This document shows, in pieces, positions 1-6,416 of a stretch of DNA of 7,113 nt; position 1 is the stretch's first letter; the number at the start of each line of letters is the position of its first letter. The notes beneath the pieces are model-generated. The model had not been told where the DNA came from, searched no databases, and was given only the letters and a program-made list of their open reading frames with translations. The position numbers were made by a program, and so were the translations under genes. Where the stretch lies: NCBI GenBank assembly GCA_011051925.1, contig DRKE01000312.1, positions 1 to 7,113 of the forward strand, read 5' to 3'. The stretch is from Deltaproteobacteria bacterium. Lineage in GTDB: Bacteria > Myxococcota_A > UBA9160 > UBA4427.

Positions 1-2712
1 ACCACGGGCCCGGAAGAGGGCGACGTGGAGCGATCGGCGGCGCTCGAAGGGGAAGACGCGGTCGATCTCTGGGGTTCGGAAGAGGATTCGGCAGCTGAGA
101 TGTCGAGCATCGACGGCATGCCGGAGGAGAACGGACCCGGGAGCATGCCCTCGGCCTCTCCGATCGAGCTTTCGCCTCCGCCCGCTGCGACCCGGCTTTC
201 CGGGGTGACGGCGGAGCAGGTCGGAAGCGGCGTGCTGATCGGTCTCCAGGCGGATGGCACGATCGCGAGTCTCGAGGCCTTCACCCTGACCGATCCGCCT
301 CGACTGGTGGTGGACCTGCCGGGCCTCACGCTGGCGGGTGCGCCATCCCGTCTGGACGTGGGTTCGGAATTCGTGAAGGACGTCCGGGTCGGTGCCCATG
401 AGGGCAAGGTCCGGGTGGTTCTCGACGGGGGCTCGCTCGCCGGTGATTTCGAGGGGCGTCGTGTCATGCCGGGCGCGACGGGGCTTTGGATCTCGGTCGG
501 CGAAGGGGAGGCCCTCGTAGAGGCGATGAACGACGCGATTGCCGCGTCGGAGGCGGCCTGGATGGCCGCGGCGGAACCGATCCGGTCGACGGAGCAGGAT
601 TCCGGCGTGACGGACGTGCCCGCTTCGATGGATGATCCGGTCGATTCGTCGGAGGCGATGGCCGGCTCGGAAGATCATTCAGACGAAGCCGATGCGAGCA
701 TCGATCCGACGCTGGAATCCCTGGAACTCACGGAGGTCTACGGTCTCCACTATGAACGAACGGATGGAATGGACCGGACCGCGATCCTGTCGGATGATGC
801 CCTGGCCTACGAGGCGCTGACGCCCGACGCGACGACCTTCGTACTCAGCATGAAGGGGGCGAAGATCAGCAAGGAGGCATCGGATCGCATCTTCCCCAAG
901 GCGGGCGGACCGATCTCGATGATTCGTGCCTTCCAGCAGCCCGACGTCGCCGAACCGGAAGTCCGTGTCGTCTTTACGCGGGCCCCGAATCTCCAGCCGG
1001 TCATCAGTCGGAGGGGCTCGATGCTCTTCGTCGACTTCGAAGACGTCGGCGTTGCCGCGGCGCCTCCGCCCGCCTTTCCGAATGCGGGCATGGAGGACGA
1101 ATCGGGCGTTGCTTCGATCACGGTGAACGACACCGAGGATGACACGCTGGACGGGACGGCGATGACCTCGCCCGCTTCGACGACCGTCGATCCGATGGAG
1201 ATCGCGGCGGAAGAGGCGCTGATCGGGACGGCTCCGGCGGCGGATGCCGACTCTGCGACGCGCGCGATGAAGGTGGCCGCGATGCCCGTGGAGGTCGACT
1301 CGGGTCTGCCGGGTTTCGATGCCGGTGAGATCGGCGGCGCGCCCGCCGCCCTCGACCCGAACGACACGCTCTGGGATGCACCGACGTCCGCGTCGGCTCC
1401 GGCCGCCGTCGAGGTGCCGGCGGCGATCGAAGTCCTCGAGGAGGGCGGATTGATCGACGGCAAGGAATATCGGGGTCGTCGGGTCTCCCTCGACTTCAAG
1501 GATGTCGCGATCGCGGATGTCCTGCGGCTGATTGCCGAGGTCAGCGATCTCAACATCATCGCGGGAGACGAGGTCGCGGGGAACGTGACGATCCGCCTGG
1601 TCGAGGTGCCCTGGGACCAGGCCCTGGACGTGATCCTGATGACCAAGGGGCTCGGTTTCGTTCGCGTCGGCAACGTCCTGCGGATCGCGCCAGCCGAAGT
1701 GCTCAAGGCCGAAGAGGAGGTTCGACTCCAGGAACGCCGGAACAAGGAGAAGCTCGAGGATCTCGAGGTGAAACTGCTGCCGGTGAACTACGCGGCCGTG
1801 AAGGACATCGAGGGATTGGTCAAGCGGCTCCTGTCGGCCCGCGGCACGGTGAACCTCGACGAGCGCACGAATACCCTCATCATCAAGGACATCAGCTCCG
1901 TGATCGACGAGGCGACCGCGCTCATCGCGGCCATCGACACCCAGACGCCACAGGTCATGATCGAGGCGAAGATCGTCGAGGCGACCCTGGACTTCTCGAG
2001 GGAGCTCGGTTCGGTCTGGGGAATCCAGACGCAGCGATTCGTGGATCCCTTCGATCCCGATACGCCGCGAACGGACCTGGGTACCCAGGATCTGACCTTC
2101 ATCGACAGCAACAGCCTGCAGTTCGCGAATCCGATCACGTCGGTTCCCAACGGACTGCTGACCCTGGGCGCCTTGATCCTCGATCAGGATTTCCGGATCG
2201 ATGCCCAGATCCAGGCGGCCGAGTCCACGGGGGATGGCAAGGTCATCTCGAGTCCGAGAATCGTGACCCTCGACAACAAGAAGGCCAAGATCGAACAGGG
2301 TGTGTCGATCCCCTTCCAGACCTTCGAGGGGGGGGACGCGAAGCTCGAGTTCATCGATGCGGTCCTGTCGCTCGTCGTGACGCCCCACATCACCGCCAAC
2401 GAGAGCATCGTCATGAAGATCGAGGTCACGCGCAATGCACCCGACGATTCGGTCGCGACGCCGACGGGTTCGCCCGCGATCGCGAAGAACCAGGCCAAGA
2501 CCGAGACGCTCGTGAAGGACGGGCAGACGCTGGTGCTCGGCGGGATCTACACGATCAACAAGAGTCGACGTCAGACCCGGATCCCGTACCTGCACCGGAT
2601 CCCGGTCATCGGGAACGCCTTCAAGAGCAACGAGATCACCGATGCCCGGAAGGAACTCCTGGTCTTCGTGACACCGCGCATCGTGCGGTTGCCGGAGATG
2701 GCCGAAAACTAG
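1..2712 (+). CDS. pilQ: Type IV pilus secretin PilQ, 5' end outside window
   Basis: This is the outer-membrane secretin that forms the gated ring through which the type IV pilus is extruded. The frame is open to the left edge and no signal peptide is visible, so the true start lies upstream; GTG 25 is only the first possible start codon (residue numbers count from it). An AMIN domain (peptidoglycan binding) covers about residues 57-157. A second AMIN-like beta domain covers about 233-344. A long Ala/Asp/Glu/Pro-rich linker runs about 345-472. The N0/STN domain covers about 481-560, with SLDFKDVAIADVL at its start. The N1 domain covers about 582-640. The secretin core covers about 641-890, opening with PQVMIEAKIVEA and carrying GQTLVLGGI at 833-841. 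The pore-lip motif reads IPYLHRIPVIGNAF (853-866), with His857 and Ala865 where many secretins have Gly and Leu. The domain order makes PilQ more likely than GspD. An intrinsic terminator follows the stop. Confidence 0.95.
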   Translation, partial: TTGPEEGDVERSAALEGEDAVDLWGSEEDSAAEMSSIDGMPEENGPGSMPSASPIELSPPPAATRLSGVTAEQVGSGVLIGLQADGTIASLEAFTLTDPPRLVVDLPGLTLAGAPSRLDVGSEFVKDVRVGAHEGKVRVVLDGGSLAGDFEGRRVMPGATGLWISVGEGEALVEAMNDAIAASEAAWMAAAEPIRSTEQDSGVTDVPASMDDPVDSSEAMAGSEDHSDEADASIDPTLESLELTEVYGLHYERTDGMDRTAILSDDALAYEALTPDATTFVLSMKGAKISKEASDRIFPKAGGPISMIRAFQQPDVAEPEVRVVFTRAPNLQPVISRRGSMLFVDFEDVGVAAAPPPAFPNAGMEDESGVASITVNDTEDDTLDGTAMTSPASTTVDPMEIAAEEALIGTAPAADADSATRAMKVAAMPVEVDSGLPGFDAGEIGGAPAALDPNDTLWDAPTSASAPAAVEVPAAIEVLEEGGLIDGKEYRGRRVSLDFKDVAIADVLRLIAEVSDLNIIAGDEVAGNVTIRLVEVPWDQALDVILMTKGLGFVRVGNVLRIAPAEVLKAEEEVRLQERRNKEKLEDLEVKLLPVNYAAVKDIEGLVKRLLSARGTVNLDERTNTLIIKDISSVIDEATALIAAIDTQTPQVMIEAKIVEATLDFSRELGSVWGIQTQRFVDPFDPDTPRTDLGTQDLTFIDSNSLQFANPITSVPNGLLTLGALILDQDFRIDAQIQAAESTGDGKVISSPRIVTLDNKKAKIEQGVSIPFQTFEGGDAKLEFIDAVLSLVVTPHITANESIVMKIEVTRNAPDDSVATPTGSPAIAKNQAKTETLVKDGQTLVLGGIYTINKSRRQTRIPYLHRIPVIGNAFKSNEITDARKELLVFVTPRIVRLPEMAEN

Positions 2713-2761
2713 GCAGACGACCGGGATCCGGATCCAGTGAGGTCCGGAACGGTTGGACGGG

Positions 2762-2793
2762 AAACGGGGGGAGCTTGCTCCTCCCGTTTTTCT
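2762..2793 (+). terminator. Intrinsic terminator after pilQ
   Basis: A 9-bp stem pairs CGGGGGGAG (2765-2773) with CTCCTCCCG (2778-2786), with one G-U wobble and the tetraloop CTTG. The stem can be lengthened by AAA pairing with TTT. A run of five T followed by CT (2787-2793) comes directly after it. This is a textbook Rho-independent terminator 50 bp past the pilQ stop. It should end the pilus transcript before aroK, so aroK needs its own promoter or read-through. Confidence 0.9.
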
Positions 2794-2798
2794 ATACT
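2793..2798 (+). promoter_or_regulatory. Candidate -10 element for aroK
   Basis: TATACT matches the TATAAT consensus at five of six positions, in DNA that is otherwise very GC-rich. The end of the pilQ terminator T-tract overlaps its first base. Transcription would begin about seven bases later, at or beside the GTG start of aroK at 2805. No good -35 hexamer sits 16-18 bp upstream: that stretch is the terminator stem. The call rests on the -10 alone and on the need for a promoter after the terminator. Confidence 0.45.
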
Positions 2799-2804
2799 GC
2801 CGTC

Positions 2805-3386
2805 GTGGAGCGAGCTGAACCCATCTATCTGGTCGGCATGATGGGCGTGGGAAAGTCGACCGTGGGTTCTCGACTCGCCGCGCGCCTGGGACGTTCCTTC
2901 GCCGATTCCGATCGGGAAGTGGAGCGGATGGCGGGACGTTCGATCGCCGAGATCTTCGCCTCCGACGGCGAAGCCCGTTTCCGGGCCCTCGAGTCGGAAG
3001 CCGTCGAGAACCTTTCGTCCGAAGGAGCCGTGATCGCGCTCGGCGGGGGGACGATCGCACAACCGGGCATGGTCGAGCGCCTGGAGGCGCGTGGCCCGAT
3101 CGTCTTCCTGATGGCCGATCCGACCGTCCTGGTCGATCGGATCGGTTCGGATCCGGGACGGCCCCTGCTGGCCGGGCTCGATCGATCGGCCCGGATCGAG
3201 AAGCTGAGGACGCTGCTGGCGGAGCGATGGCCCTACTATGCGAGGGCCCGGATCCGGATCGAGGCGAATGGCGACCCCGACGAGATCGCCGATCGGATCG
3301 TCCGGCTGCTCGAGGCCGGATCGGATGGGCACGATCCGATCGCCGGGGGGGCGAGCATCGGGACAGGGAGAACGGAAGCCGGATGA
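2805..3386 (+). CDS. aroK: Shikimate kinase
   Basis: This enzyme phosphorylates shikimate at the 3-hydroxyl using ATP, step 5 of the chorismate pathway, in the cytoplasm. The protein has 193 residues. Its Walker A motif is GMMGVGKST (11-19). The shikimate-binding residues are recognisable: DSD at 34-36, Arg60 in FRALE, and the GGG loop at 80-82. The lid arginine is Arg119 in GRPLL, and Arg141 lies in ERWPYY. The last 25 or so residues form a Gly/Ala-rich tail, so the protein is longer than the usual 170-175. GTG 2805 is chosen because it places the P-loop at the family's usual distance from the N terminus; the ATG codons at 2838 and 2841 lie inside the P-loop. No Shine-Dalgarno sequence precedes GTG 2805. 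The stop overlaps the aroB start as ATGA. aroK beside aroB downstream of pilQ is a known arrangement in Proteobacteria. Confidence 0.95.
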   Translation: MERAEPIYLVGMMGVGKSTVGSRLAARLGRSFADSDREVERMAGRSIAEIFASDGEARFRALESEAVENLSSEGAVIALGGGTIAQPGMVERLEARGPIVFLMADPTVLVDRIGSDPGRPLLAGLDRSARIEKLRTLLAERWPYYARARIRIEANGDPDEIADRIVRLLEAGSDGHDPIAGGASIGTGRTEAG

Positions 3387-4543
3387 AGAATGAGAAGCGG
3401 GCCGGCGGTCGACGAGGGGCGGACCCGTCTTCGGGATCGTCTCGTCTCACCGGCCGCGGACGGATGCGACGAAACGTCCCCGTCGCGCTGGCCGAGCGGA
3501 GCTACGAGGTCGAGATCGGACAGGATTGGCTCGAGACGATCGGCCGTCGGATCGTCGATCGGGTGGGAAGCGATCGCTTCGCCCTCGTGACGGTGCCTCC
3601 GGTCGCACGGCGCCATGCGCCGATCCTGACCCGTGGGCTGAAGGCCCGGGGAGCGCATGTGCGTCGGATCGTCGTGCCCGACGGCGATGCGACGAAGAAC
3701 CTGACCGAGCTCGGGAAGCTCTACGACCGATTCCTCGATGCGGGGATGGATCGCCAGTCGGCGGTGATCAGCCTCGGTGGGGGTGTGGTCGGGGACCTGG
3801 GCGGATTCGCGGCGGCGACGTTCCTGCGCGGCATTTCCTTCGTCCAGGTTCCGACGACCGTGCTCGCGATGGTGGACGCGTCGATCGGAGGGAAGACGGG
3901 CGTCAATCTGCCGCGGGGCAAGAACCTCGTCGGGGCCTTCCATCAACCACGGGGGGTCTACCTCGACGTGGCCACGCTGCGTTCGCTTCCGCCGCGCCAA
4001 CGCTCGGCGGGCATGGCGGAACTGATCAAGGCGGCGGCGATCTGGGATGCCGGGTTCTTCGATTGGCTGGAGCCTCGGATCGAAGCATTCCTCCGGCTGG
4101 ATCCGAAGGTCGTGATCCCCGCACTCGAGCGAGGCTGCGGGATCAAGGCCGAGATCGTCGCCCGGGACGAGCGGGAGGGCGGGCTGCGAAGGCTGTTGAA
4201 TTTCGGGCATACGCTGGCTCATGCGATCGAGGCCCATGCGAATTTCCGGGGCATCCTGCACGGTGAGGCCGTGGCCATCGGGATGGTGTTCGCCGCGGAG
4301 CGTTCCGAGGCGCTGGGTTTTGCACCCGCTGGGACCCGAAGCCGACTCGAGTCGGTTCTCGAACGGGCGGGTCTGCCGACGCGCCCCCCCAGTCGGCCCC
4401 GTCGCGCTTATCTCTCCGCGATCGCGGTCGATAAGAAGAAGGAGGGCAGTCGGATCCACTTCGTGGTGTCGAGGGGAATCGGTCGCGCCCAGACGGCTCT
4501 TCTGGCACCGCGGGAGATCCTTCCCCCCGGCTGGAAAGCCTGA
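3383..4543 (+). CDS. aroB: 3-Dehydroquinate synthase
   Basis: This cytoplasmic NAD- and metal-dependent enzyme converts DAHP to 3-dehydroquinate, step 2 of the shikimate pathway. From ATG 3383 the protein has 386 residues. The nucleotide-binding segment GGGVVGDLGGF starts at residue 132 and is followed by PTTVLAMVDASIGGKTGVN. The metal ligands are Glu213 (in AGMAELIKAA), His276 (in NFGHTLAHAIE) and His293 (in LHGEAVAIGM). Their spacing of 63 and 17 residues equals that of the E. coli ligands Glu184, His247 and His264. Start choice: ATG 3383 overlaps the aroK stop as ATGA, with GGGAG 12 bases upstream, and adds a basic, Gly/Ser-rich tail of 27 residues. ATG 3464 would give 359 residues beginning MRRNVPVAL, closer to the usual family start and length, but its ribosome site is weak. 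Function is certain; the start is not. Confidence 0.96.
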   Translation: MKNEKRAGGRRGADPSSGSSRLTGRGRMRRNVPVALAERSYEVEIGQDWLETIGRRIVDRVGSDRFALVTVPPVARRHAPILTRGLKARGAHVRRIVVPDGDATKNLTELGKLYDRFLDAGMDRQSAVISLGGGVVGDLGGFAAATFLRGISFVQVPTTVLAMVDASIGGKTGVNLPRGKNLVGAFHQPRGVYLDVATLRSLPPRQRSAGMAELIKAAAIWDAGFFDWLEPRIEAFLRLDPKVVIPALERGCGIKAEIVARDEREGGLRRLLNFGHTLAHAIEAHANFRGILHGEAVAIGMVFAAERSEALGFAPAGTRSRLESVLERAGLPTRPPSRPRRAYLSAIAVDKKKEGSRIHFVVSRGIGRAQTALLAPREILPPGWKA

Positions 4544-4638
4544 AGGGCCCGTCGATTCCTGGGCCGGGTGTCCGTCGGCGCGCGAGGACCCGGGAGGATC
4601 GCGGGCAGGCGAACCGGGGAACCCGGGCCGGGCGGCAG

Positions 4639-4666
4639 CGGCCAGGCTGCGGGGTGGCGATGGCCG
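4639..4666. repeat. Inverted repeat upstream of the 4677 promoter
   Basis: CGGCCA (4639-4644) pairs with TGGCCG (4661-4666) across a 16-nt loop, ten bases before the candidate -35. It could be an operator or a hairpin in the aroB 3' untranslated region. There is no T-tract, so it is not an intrinsic terminator. Short inverted repeats occur often by chance in DNA this rich in GC, and the call is weak. A second small hairpin, CCGGG-GAA-CCCGG, lies at 4614-4626. Nothing else is recognised between the aroB stop and this point. Confidence 0.2.
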
Positions 4667-4676
4667 AAGTGTCCGC

Positions 4677-4705
4677 GTGAAAAAATCGCGGCCGGGGCGT
4701 AGGCT
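4677..4705 (+). promoter_or_regulatory. Candidate sigma70-type promoter for the Roadblock operon
   Basis: GTGAAA (4677-4682) matches TTGACA at four of six positions. TAGGCT (4700-4705) keeps the TA and final T of TATAAT, and the spacer is exactly 17 bp. A run of six A (4680-4685) is one of the few AT-rich spots in the 201-bp gap after aroB. Transcription would start near 4712 and leave a leader of about 33 nt, rich in ribosome-binding-like purines, before GTG 4745. Both hexamers are imperfect. Confidence 0.4.
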
Positions 4706-4744
4706 AGGGCCGCGGGAGGAAGCGGGAGGAATCAGGGGGGTGAT

Positions 4745-5461
4745 GTGGATCGCGGAATTTCACCACCGATGAGGCGCGATCGTGTCGAACGGATCGCGAC
4801 GGCCGAACGGGATCGCCGGGCCGGTCGGCTCGAGATCGCGGCGGCGGCGATCGGGGAGCCGGCGGAATGGCCTGCCCGCGTCGTGCTCGCCCTGGTCCAT
4901 CTTTCCGGAGACGAGCCGGAAAAGGCGCATCGGCTGCTCGAGGAGGGGCTCGATTCCTGGGCCAGCGAAATGGGACTCGGCGCCCTCGATCCGGTTTCGG
5001 CCGGTCGGGTGGACGAGCCGGAGGCCGCGAAGGAGGCGCCGCTCGACGCCCACCTCGACCGCCCCTTCGATAGTTTCGAGCTCGATCGGGCCTTCGCCGA
5101 GGCACAGACGCAGACCGAGGAGATGCGGAACGTCAATCACGTGGCCGAGCGGGTCCTGATGGACGAGCCGGTCGGTCTGGCGGAGCTGTCCGACGAGCCG
5201 CTGATGCCGATCGAAGCGCTCGAAACCGATGGACCCTCGCTCGAGGAGGAGATGGATGCCGCCTTCGTGGCGGGTGAGGCCGAGCTCGCGGGCGCCCCCT
5301 TCGGCGGCGTTGCGTCGGCATCGACGATTCCACCCGGCCCCGCGGCGGAACCCATCGGGCCGAGCGTGGATGCCGGGCGTCCCTCGCACGCGGTCGTCCT
5401 GGCGACGCTCGAGCGATGGCTGGAGAATCTCGAACGCCTGCGGGCGGGGAGGGTGCAATGA
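4745..5461 (+). CDS. Acidic protein of unknown function, co-translated with Roadblock protein
   Basis: I do not recognise this 238-residue protein as a named family. Residues about 25-76 look helical and TPR-like (AEWPARVVLALVHLSGDEPE followed by KAHRLLEEGLDSW). Residues about 107-140 form a second ordered block with FELDRAFAEAQ and NHVAERVL. An acidic and then Ala/Pro/Gly-rich, probably disordered, stretch covers about 141-212. The C terminus is an amphipathic helix, VVLATLERWLENLERLR. No signal peptide or membrane segment is present, so it should be cytoplasmic. Its stop overlaps the Roadblock start as ATGA, which points to coupled translation and perhaps a complex; the final helix is a candidate docking peptide (inference). 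Start: GTG 4745 has GGGGGG four bases upstream. ATG 4769 in the same frame, giving 230 residues, is an alternative without a good ribosome site. Codon use resembles that of the neighbouring genes. Confidence 0.75.
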   Translation: MDRGISPPMRRDRVERIATAERDRRAGRLEIAAAAIGEPAEWPARVVLALVHLSGDEPEKAHRLLEEGLDSWASEMGLGALDPVSAGRVDEPEAAKEAPLDAHLDRPFDSFELDRAFAEAQTQTEEMRNVNHVAERVLMDEPVGLAELSDEPLMPIEALETDGPSLEEEMDAAFVAGEAELAGAPFGGVASASTIPPGPAAEPIGPSVDAGRPSHAVVLATLERWLENLERLRAGRVQ

Positions 5462-5838
5462 GTTTCGAGGCGATTCTTCAGTCGATCGTCGACGAGTGTG
5501 GCGGGGGCCGCAGTGCGGCGCTGATGGGGCTCGATGGCATTGCCGTAGCACAGGCGACGGCGTCATCCGGCGTCGATGCCGATGATCCCCTGGAAGGCGA
5601 TGTCACCCATGCGGGCATCGAGTTCGGGCGCATCCTGGGGGAGATGACGAAGGCGTCGGACTCCCTGGGCGCGGGGTCGGTTCGGGAATCCGTGATCTCC
5701 CTCGCGCGGGTCACCCTCGTCTTCCATACGGTCGAGGAGGACCTGATCCTCGCGTTGGCGCTTCATCCCGATGGCAATCTCGGCAAGGCGCGCTACCTCA
5801 TTCGCCGGAACCTGGGGGCGCTGCGCGCCGAACTCTGA
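5458..5838 (+). CDS. Roadblock/LC7 domain protein (MglB-like fold)
   Basis: This 126-residue protein is about the size of a single Roadblock/LC7 domain. The family scaffolds or regulates small GTPases; MglB in Myxococcus is a GTPase-activating protein for MglA, which governs cell and pilus polarity. The evidence is the layout: an N-terminal helix (SFEAILQSIVDECGG), a strand with a turn (SAALMGLDGIAVAQ), a long central helix (GIEFGRILGEMTKASDSL-like region, about 50-70), two strands (ESVISLARVTLVFHTVEE, then DLILALAL), and a final helix (GKARYLIRRNLGALRAEL). ATG 5458 overlaps the upstream stop as ATGA and has GGAGGG four bases before it. An upstream GTG in the same frame at 5416 is less likely. 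No GTPase gene lies in the window, so the partner is unknown. The fold assignment is fairly firm, a role in pilus control is not. Confidence 0.8.
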   Translation: MSFEAILQSIVDECGGGRSAALMGLDGIAVAQATASSGVDADDPLEGDVTHAGIEFGRILGEMTKASDSLGAGSVRESVISLARVTLVFHTVEEDLILALALHPDGNLGKARYLIRRNLGALRAEL

Positions 5839-5853
5839 GGCGTCCGGCAGCCT

Positions 5854-5946
5854 GGCGCCGGGCAGAGAGCGGGCAGCGGGCAGCGGGCAGAGAGCAGACG
5901 GAGAGCGGCCGGACCAGAGCCAGCCGAGGGCAGGCGGGAGGCAGGG
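5854..5946 (+). repeat. T-free, purine-rich spacer with GGGCAG tandem repeat before aroQ
   Basis: No T occurs on the + strand from 5854 to 5946, 93 bases. Inside it, 5860-5895 reads as four GGGCAG units in the order long-short-short-long: GGGCAGAGAGC, GGGCAGC, GGGCAGC, GGGCAGAGAGC. The stretch fills nearly all of the gap between the Roadblock gene and aroQ and ends in the aroQ ribosome-binding region. It may be a simple-sequence expansion or a U-free leader; no promoter or terminator is visible in it. Confidence 0.7.
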
Positions 5947-5951
5947 TGGGG

Positions 5952-6416
5952 ATGTCCGATCAGGTGCGCGATTCGCGGGATCTCCGGATCCTCGTTCTTC
6001 ACGGGCCCAACCTGAACCTGTTGGGTCGGCGGGAACCCGGCATCTATGGCGCCGGCACGCTGGCCGACGTCGATGCGGAACTGGCCCTCGCCGCCAAGGA
6101 ACTCGATGTCGAGATCGAGTGTTTCCAATCGAACCACGAGGGCGAACTCATCGATCGGATCCAACAGGCCATGGGCCGGGCTGCGGGGATCGTGATCAAT
6201 CCTGCGGGTCTCACGCATACCAGTGTGTCGCTCCGCGACGCGTTGCTCGCGACGGAACTGCCCGTCGTCGAGGTCCATCTCTCGAACATCCACGCCCGGG
6301 AGGATTTCCGCCGGGCGTCGATGATCTCGGACATCGCCCTCGGCGTGATCACGGGGCTCGGTGCCCGGGGCTACCGATACGGGTTCGAAGGCCTGGTCGG
6401 ATACCTCCGCGGCTGA
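5952..6416 (+). CDS. aroQ: Type II 3-dehydroquinate dehydratase
   Basis: This enzyme removes water from 3-dehydroquinate to give 3-dehydroshikimate, step 3 of the shikimate pathway. The type II enzyme is a small dodecamer that uses no Schiff base. The 154 residues span the whole family length. Visible motifs in order are HGPNLNLLGRREPGIYG (17-33, with catalytic Tyr32 and an arginine at 26-27), QSNHEGELID (59-68), INPAGLTHTSVSLRDAL (82-98, with Asn83), and VEVHLSNIHARE (106-117, with catalytic His109). The first motif reads HGPNLN where NGPNLN is more common. ATG 5952 has GGGAGG ten bases upstream; GTG 5946 in the same frame would leave only four bases and is less likely. It uses the product of AroB two genes upstream. 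There is no visible promoter of its own, so it probably shares the transcript from about 4712. Confidence 0.95.
   Translation: MSDQVRDSRDLRILVLHGPNLNLLGRREPGIYGAGTLADVDAELALAAKELDVEIECFQSNHEGELIDRIQQAMGRAAGIVINPAGLTHTSVSLRDALLATELPVVEVHLSNIHAREDFRRASMISDIALGVITGLGARGYRYGFEGLVGYLRG

Noticed and set aside
2775..2804. TTG 2775 as the start of aroK
   Set aside because: It lies in the loop and 3' arm of the intrinsic terminator hairpin and would add ten residues ahead of a normal AroK N terminus.
679..3450. A 923-codon open frame on the minus strand across pilQ and aroK
   Set aside because: It is antisense to two clearly identified genes and crosses the terminator between them. Its translation is Arg-rich with no recognisable domain, as expected for a shadow frame in GC-rich DNA.
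3236..4459. A 407-codon minus-strand frame opposite aroB
   Set aside because: Same reason: AroB motifs are intact on the + strand and the antisense product is Arg/Pro/Asp-rich with no domain.
4760..5566. A 268-codon minus-strand frame opposite the acidic protein gene
   Set aside because: I considered it because the + strand protein is unknown. The + strand frame has ATGA coupling to the Roadblock gene and ordered helices; the antisense product has neither.
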